Assembly: GCF_004114975.1 (NCBI RefSeq)
Contig: NZ_CP030051.1
Coordinates: 5,890,001 to 5,954,000, forward strand
Direction of reading: 5' to 3'
DNA from: Bradyrhizobium guangdongense
GTDB taxonomy: Bacteria > Pseudomonadota > Alphaproteobacteria > Rhizobiales > Xanthobacteraceae
DNA: 64,000 bases
The notes beneath the pieces were generated by a model. The model did not search any database, was not told the origin of the DNA, and saw nothing but the letters and a program-made list of their open reading frames with translations. Both the position numbers and the translations under genes were made by a program. Positions 59,095-64,000 of the stretch are shown here, in pieces. Within the stretch, counting starts at the first letter, position 1. Each line of letters starts with the position of its first letter.

Positions 59095-59136
59095 ATACTT
59101 GCCAAAGTCAATTAATTGTTTGACAATGGCAAGTAT
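59095..59136. promoter_or_regulatory. Long inverted-repeat operator upstream of the MarR-GNAT gene
   Basis: ATACTTGCCAAAGTCAA, TTAATTGT, TTGACAATGGCAAGTAT: two 17-bp arms matching at 15 positions, with an 8-bp spacer. It ends 14 bp before the ATG, with GAGG at 59137-59140 as ribosome site. Its size and place suit a MarR dimer pair that blocks its own promoter. Confidence 0.75.
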
Positions 59137-59150
59137 TGAGGTGACACGCC

Positions 59151-60080
59151 ATGTCCGACAACGGTGCCGACGACCAGATCGCCGCGATCCGCGCCTTCAA
59201 CCGCTTCTATACCCGCAAGCTCGGTGTGCTCGACCAGCACCTCGGCAAGAGCCCGTTCTCGCTCAGCGAGGCCCGCGTGCTCTACGAGCTCGCCCATCGC
59301 GACGACGTTTCGGCAAAAGAGATCGGAAACGAGCTTGGCCTCGACCCCGGATATCTCAGCCGCATCGTCCAGAGCTTCGACGAAAAGGGGCTGATCACGC
59401 GCAAGCCCCTGCCCGCTGACCGCAGACAACACCAGCTCAGCCTCACCGCCAAAGGCCGCCAGGCCTTCGCCAAGCTGAACCTGGGCTCGCAAACCGAGGT
59501 CGCCGCCATGCTGGCGCAGCTTCCGGCCGGCGAGGCAGCGCGGCTCACGCAGGCCATGGCGACCATCGAGGACGTGCTCGAGCAGCGACCGAGCCGGCGC
59601 GCTGCCGTGGTGCTGCGCAGCCATCGCGTCGGTGACATGGGCTGGGTCATCTCCAAGCAAGCCGCCGCCTATGCCGCGGACTACGGCTGGGACATCAGCT
59701 ACGAGGCGCTGGTCGCCGAGATCTGCGCACAGTTCATCAAGAGCTATGACGCCGCCCGCGAGCACTGCTGGATCGCGGAAGTCGGCGGCGAGCCGGTCGG
59801 CTCGATCTTCCTGGTCAAGGCCACGGACGAGATCGCCAAGCTCCGCCTGTTGCAGGTGGAGAAGAAAGCACGCGGCCTGGGTGTCGGCCGCGCGCTGGTG
59901 CAGCAATGCATCGAGGGCGCGCGCCAGAGGGGCTACAGGCGGATGACGCTATGGACGCAGAGCATCCTGGTGGCCGCCCGCGGCATCTACAAAGCCGCCG
60001 GCTTCGAGCTGGTCGCGGCGAAGCCGCATCACAGCTTCGGGCAGGATCTGATCGGCGAGACCTGGGAGCGGGATCTGTGA
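59151..60080 (+). CDS. MarR regulator fused to a GNAT acetyltransferase
   Basis: A 309-residue two-domain protein. Residues 1-145 are a MarR winged helix: LSEARVLYELAHRDDVSAKEI, then LDPGYLSRIVQSFDEKGLI and the wing PADRRQHQLSLTAKGRQ. Residues about 155-309 are a GNAT N-acetyltransferase with the acetyl-CoA loop EKKARGLGVGRALVQQCI and FELVAAKPHHSFGQDL. Such fusions are known in many bacteria, but substrates are rarely identified. The long palindrome at 59095-59136 is its probable operator. Confidence 0.92.
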   Translation: MSDNGADDQIAAIRAFNRFYTRKLGVLDQHLGKSPFSLSEARVLYELAHRDDVSAKEIGNELGLDPGYLSRIVQSFDEKGLITRKPLPADRRQHQLSLTAKGRQAFAKLNLGSQTEVAAMLAQLPAGEAARLTQAMATIEDVLEQRPSRRAAVVLRSHRVGDMGWVISKQAAAYAADYGWDISYEALVAEICAQFIKSYDAAREHCWIAEVGGEPVGSIFLVKATDEIAKLRLLQVEKKARGLGVGRALVQQCIEGARQRGYRRMTLWTQSILVAARGIYKAAGFELVAAKPHHSFGQDLIGETWERDL

Positions 60081-60104
60081 CTATGGCGCCGCACGTCAGG
60101 AATC

Positions 60105-60193
60105 GTAGGGTGGGCAAAGGCGCATGAGCGCCGTGCCCACGATCTCACGCAATCGACAAAAATCGTGGGCACGCTTCGCTTTGCCCACCCTAC
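60105..60193. repeat. Interspersed palindrome, family A, copy 3
   Basis: GTAGGGTGGGCAAAGG and CTTTGCCCACCCTAC form the complementary ends, with CGTGCCCACGA and TCGTGGGCACG as an inner stem. It is the most symmetrical of the three copies. Confidence 0.85.
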
Positions 60194-60216
60194 GATACTG
60201 CGCACGCGGATCGATA

Positions 60217-60316
60217 CCCCTCATCCGGCGCCATAGCCGAAGCTTCGCTTCGGCGTTTGTTAAGTACGGCGGCCGAAGGCCGCCTATGCCACCTTCCACA
60301 AGGGGAAGGGAAAAAG
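60217..60316. repeat. Interspersed element of the CCCCTCATCC type
   Basis: It begins CCCCTCATCCGGCGCC and ends CACCTTCCACAAGGGGAAGGG, with two small hairpins inside (CCGAAGC-TTC-GCTTCGG and GGCGGCC-GA-AGGCCGCC). The layout matches a repeat I recall from other alphaproteobacterial intergenic regions. It fills the gap before the moaB stop, next to family A copy 3. Confidence 0.55.
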
Positions 60317-60319
60317 AAG

Positions 60320-60880
60320 CTACGCCGTCGCGCCCTGCGCTTTCGGCCGTCGCAGATGCTCGTCCAGGCGCGGCATGATCTCGACGAAATTGCAGGGGCG
60401 CGTGCGGTAGTCGAGCTGGGCCTTGAGGATGCCGTCCCAGCCGTCGCGGCAGGCGCCGGGTGAGCCGGGCAGACAGAAGATGTAGGTCGCCCCCGCAACG
60501 CCCGCGGTGGCGCGGCTCTGGATCGTCGATGTTCCGATCTTGGCGTGGCTCAGCATGTGAAAGGCGATCGAGAAACCGTCCATGCGCTTTTCGAACAAGG
60601 GCTCGATCGCCTCCGGCGTAACGTCGCGCCCCGTGAAGCCGGTGCCGCCGGTGGTGATGACGACGTCGACGCCGGCATCCGCAATCCAGCGGCGGACGAC
60701 GGCGCGGATCGCCTCGACGTCGTCGGTGACGATCTCGCGCGCGGCGAGATGATGGCCCGCAGCTAGGAGACGATCGGCGAGGGTCTGGCCGGACTTGTCA
60801 TCGGCAAGCGCGCGCGTGTCGGAGACGGTGAGCACCGCGATGTTGAGCGGGATGAACTGTTTGGATTCGTCGATGGACAT
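60320..60880 (-). CDS. moaB: Molybdenum cofactor biosynthesis protein B
   Basis: A 186-residue MoaB/MogA-family protein that adenylates molybdopterin before molybdate insertion. The conserved parts are [19 protein letters not shown] near residue 13, [18 protein letters not shown] near 74, and [15 protein letters not shown] near 134. No other moa or moe gene is in view. It is flanked on both sides by palindromic repeats. Confidence 0.92.
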   Translation of the reverse strand: MSIDESKQFIPLNIAVLTVSDTRALADDKSGQTLADRLLAAGHHLAAREIVTDDVEAIRAVVRRWIADAGVDVVITTGGTGFTGRDVTPEAIEPLFEKRMDGFSIAFHMLSHAKIGTSTIQSRATAGVAGATYIFCLPGSPGACRDGWDGILKAQLDYRTRPCNFVEIMPRLDEHLRRPKAQGATA

Positions 60881-60913
60881 TACGACTTAACTCCTGCTCC
60901 CACACTCACCACC

Positions 60914-61058
60914 GTCATCCCCGGACGAACGCATTTGCGTTCGCCGGAGAGGTGCGCGCCGTGCGGTGCAACCGCACTGCACGGCAAGCCTCGAAGGATG
61001 GGCCGCGGGCTCCGCCATCCTTCGAGGCTCGCCGAAGAGGCGAGCACCTCAGGATGAC
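60914..61058. repeat. Composite palindromic repeat between moaB and the metallopeptidase gene
   Basis: The ends CGTCATCCCCGGACG and CCTCAGGATGACG resemble family C. Inside are three hairpins: CGAACGCA-TTTGCGTTCG, CGTGCGGTGCAACCGCACTGCACG, and CCTCGAAGGATGG with CCATCCTTCGAGG. It takes up almost the whole intergenic gap. Confidence 0.7.
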
Positions 61059-61084
61059 GCCACTGCATCCGAGGCACAAGACCG

Positions 61085-62029
61085 CTACGGCCCGCCGCCG
61101 CCGAACGTGTTGCAGGCCTGCAGCGTGCCCTGCTGATAGCCCGTCATGAACCATTGCTTGCGCTGCGCGGCCGAGCCGTGGGTGAAGGAGTCGGGCACGA
61201 CGCGCCCGGTCGCCTGACGCTGCAGCGTATCGTCGCCGATGGCGCTGGCCGTGCTCAGGGCCGCGTCGATGTCGCCGGCCTCGAGGAAGTTCGGCCGCTT
61301 CTTCGCCTCGCGATTGACCCAGATGCCGGATAGGCAGTCGGCCTGCAATTCGACCTTGACCTGGAGCGCATTGGCCTCGGCCTTGCTGCCGGCCTGCTGC
61401 TGCTTCTGCGTCACCTTCGGGATGATGCCGAGCAGGTTCTGGATATGATGGCCGGCCTCATGCGCGATGATATAGGCGGTGGTGAAGTTGCACGCCGACT
61501 TGCCGGCGCAGCCGTGGAAGCGCGTCTCGACCTCGCGGAAGAACGAGGTGTCGAGGAAGATGGTACGGTCCGGCGGGCAGTAGAACGGCCCCATCGCCGA
61601 CTCGGCCCGGCCGCAGCGGCCGCCATTGGTGACATTGCGGAACAGCACGACCTTCGGGCCGGTGTAGGACTGGCCCGAGGCCTGGAAGATCTCGCTCCAG
61701 CGATCGTCGATCTCGCCAAGGATGCCCGATATCATGCTGCCCATTTCGTCGCTGGGCGCACCGCGCTTGGCCTGGGACGACGGACGGTCGCTCTGGTAGC
61801 TCGGCGCCTGGCCGCCGCCGGAGAGAATCTCGGCGCCGCCGATCAGGAGGCGTGGATCGATGCCGAAGGCATAGCCGATCAGGCCGAGCACGATGATGGT
61901 GCCGATGCCGAGCCCGCCGCCGCCCATCGGCAAGCCGAACCCGCCGCCTCCGCCGCCGCCAAATCCTCCGCCGCCCTCGTCGCGACGATCCTCGATATCG
62001 TCGCTGCGGCGGAAATCATCGTAGCGCAT
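61085..62029 (-). CDS. ypfJ: YpfJ-type neutral zinc metallopeptidase
   Basis: A 314-residue protein. Residues 20-40 are a Gly-rich stretch, followed by a membrane helix (IGTIIVLGLIGYAFGI). The zinc motif is HEAGHH at residues 190-194, preceded by SACNFTTAYIIA, and the C-terminus is QWFMTGYQQGTLQACNTF, all standard for the family. A third ligand is expected in the ELQADCLSGIWV region. Substrates are unknown. It is divergent from ccrM, with 404 bp between. Confidence 0.9.
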   Translation of the reverse strand: MRYDDFRRSDDIEDRRDEGGGGFGGGGGGGFGLPMGGGGLGIGTIIVLGLIGYAFGIDPRLLIGGAEILSGGGQAPSYQSDRPSSQAKRGAPSDEMGSMISGILGEIDDRWSEIFQASGQSYTGPKVVLFRNVTNGGRCGRAESAMGPFYCPPDRTIFLDTSFFREVETRFHGCAGKSACNFTTAYIIAHEAGHHIQNLLGIIPKVTQKQQQAGSKAEANALQVKVELQADCLSGIWVNREAKKRPNFLEAGDIDAALSTASAIGDDTLQRQATGRVVPDSFTHGSAAQRKQWFMTGYQQGTLQACNTFGGGGP

Positions 62030-62336
62030 GGTCGGCTTCCCTCAAGTCTTCATGGCGTCAATTGGGCGGTGCAGGAGCGCCGGAGCTCAACGCGCCACAT
62101 ACGTAAAATTTCCGTTGCCTTTATCAATATCGTGGCCGGCAAAAATTGCCTAGTGCGACAGCGCGCCCGCATCAGCAATTTTTTCCGGGGGCCATGCATT
62201 TTTTTCCGAGAGAAATTCGACCGCCGCGAGGCCGCCGCAGCGCGATGACGCGCGAAATACGCTGCAAAACACGGCAGATGCAAGCGACCACCGGCTCGCG
62301 CAATGCGATGCAGGTCTCGCTCGCGCAAGCAGCGGG
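62030..62336. other. Intergenic region between the metallopeptidase gene and ccrM
   Basis: The 404-bp divergent gap holds the ccrM regulatory sites at its right end. In the left 307 bp there are A/T-rich patches (CAATTTTTTCC, CATTTTTTTCC) but no gene, repeat or operator I can support. A 64-codon frame at 62146-62340 has no ribosome site and unlikely composition. Confidence 0.5.
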
Positions 62337-62352
62337 TTAAGTCGATTTTTAC
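62337..62352 (+). promoter_or_regulatory. CtrA-like site upstream of ccrM
   Basis: TTAA, GTCGATT, TTTAC differs by one base from the CtrA consensus TTAA-N7-TTAAC. It ends 81 bp before the ccrM ATG. In Caulobacter, ccrM is activated by CtrA late in the cell cycle, so the position is sensible. Confidence 0.5.
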
Positions 62353-62414
62353 TTTGCCGCTTCATTGTAACGGTCAGTCGGTTGTTTGGTCCCGCGTCGC
62401 CGACAGCGTCGCCT

Positions 62415-63564
<1,150 letters not shown>

Positions 63565-63713
63565 CGACGGCCTTACGGCGGCGACCGGCCTTTGTTACGC
63601 TGGCCGGTCTGCGTAGCGCGCAGATACCGCACGGCAATCTCGCCGGTTGCATCCCCTGACTGGGTTCGGGCATGAGAAGGCGCCCGTGACCACAAGAACT
63701 GGGGAAATGCCAG

Positions 63714-64000
63714 ATGCTCAAATTCTATTTCAACGGATCGCCGAACCCGACCAAGGTCGCGCTGTTCCTCGAGGAAGCCGGCCTGCCTTACGAGCCGGTG
63801 AAGGTCGACACCCGCAAGGGCGAGCAGTTCGCACCGGACTATCTGAAGATCAATCCGAACGCCAAGGTGCCGGCGATCGACGATGGCGGCACCATCGTGT
63901 TCGACAGCAACGCCATCCTGCTCTACCTCGCCGAGAAGACCGGCAAGTTCCTTCCCGCCAACCGCGCCGAGCTGCTGTCCTGGCTGATGTTCGTCGCGTC
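63714..64000 (+). CDS. Glutathione S-transferase, N-terminal part, cut by the window
   Basis: The first 95 residues of a glutathione S-transferase: MLKFYFNGSPNPTKVALFLEE, then VDTRKGEQFAPDYLKINPNAKVPAI and FDSNAILLYLAEKTGKFLP. The thioredoxin-like domain with the cis-Pro (KVPAI) and the SNAI glutathione-binding stretch are intact; the catalytic residue is probably the early Ser/Asn in NGSPNPTK. GGGGA lies about 8 nt before the ATG. The C-terminal helical domain is outside the window. Confidence 0.9.
   Translation, partial: MLKFYFNGSPNPTKVALFLEEAGLPYEPVKVDTRKGEQFAPDYLKINPNAKVPAIDDGGTIVFDSNAILLYLAEKTGKFLPANRAELLSWLMFVA

Noticed and set aside
60237..60262. CCGAAGC-TTC-GCTTCGG followed by CGTTTGTT as a terminator of the MarR-GNAT gene
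   Set aside because: It lies 160 bp after the gene inside a repeat element, and the T run is weak.
62146..62340. A 64-codon plus-strand frame upstream of ccrM
   Set aside because: No ribosome site, improbable composition, and it runs into the ccrM regulatory region.

Overview
The window is GC-rich chromosomal DNA from an alphaproteobacterium of the Rhizobiales, most likely Bradyrhizobium or a close relative. The gene set supports this: a CcrM-type GANTC methyltransferase, split glyQ/glyS, DUF1236, DUF2007, DUF3096, DUF4142 and DUF6894 proteins, ETF-ubiquinone oxidoreductase, PPDK, and several families of short interspersed palindromes. No rRNA, tRNA, CRISPR array, prophage or complete insertion sequence was recognised. 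About 58 genes are supported, one of them (a GST at the right edge) truncated by the window.

Layout. 0-2.3 kb: a DUF4142 periplasmic protein, an ECF sigma factor and a sulfurtransferase on the minus strand; the first two share an identical two-block promoter. 2.4-10.3 kb: a dihydroorotase, the ygfZ-tag-HD hydrolase run joined by ATGA overlaps, a tyrosine phosphatase, a Nudix-like regulator resembling NadQ, and a large DUF2339 membrane protein. 10.3-17.3 kb: three methyl-accepting chemotaxis proteins in tandem plus two small proteins. 17.4-25.1 kb: an AcuI-type reductase and an MFS transporter, then nadA-nadB-nadC behind two palindromic operators, then a SleB-type hydrolase. 25.5-36.3 kb: PPDK with a Lys/Ala-rich tail, small envelope proteins, glyQ-glyS, an S49 peptidase, a tRNA methyltransferase overlapping DUF2007, and a polyprenyl synthase. 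36.5-49.9 kb: HxlR regulator-KAS II, a LysE exporter, an alpha/beta hydrolase, ispE, a TPR protein, ETF-QO, a divergent uracil-DNA glycosylase, a glycosyltransferase-like membrane protein, rnhB, a VOC protein and a radical SAM protein. 49.9-57.3 kb: phosphoketolase, acetate kinase, a PhoU-like protein and a half-length PPDK. 57.3-64 kb: an RMD1/DUF155 protein, a degenerate glycosyltransferase, a MarR-GNAT fusion, moaB, a YpfJ-type metallopeptidase, ccrM and a GST.

The most unusual block is 50.0-57.3 kb. Phosphoketolase and acetate kinase convert sugar phosphates to acetate and ATP without respiration. They are followed by two proteins that do not belong to that pathway in textbooks: one of unknown function with a PhoU-like C-terminal half, and one that keeps the ATP-grasp and phosphohistidine domains of PPDK but lacks the whole PEP/pyruvate barrel. 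A FixK-type box lies upstream, so low-oxygen control is a reasonable inference. Other regulatory circuits readable from the sequence are the self-directed ECF sigma promoter pair, the nad operators with a candidate regulator 13 kb away, the long inverted repeat before the MarR-GNAT gene, and GANTC sites touching the ccrM start codon.
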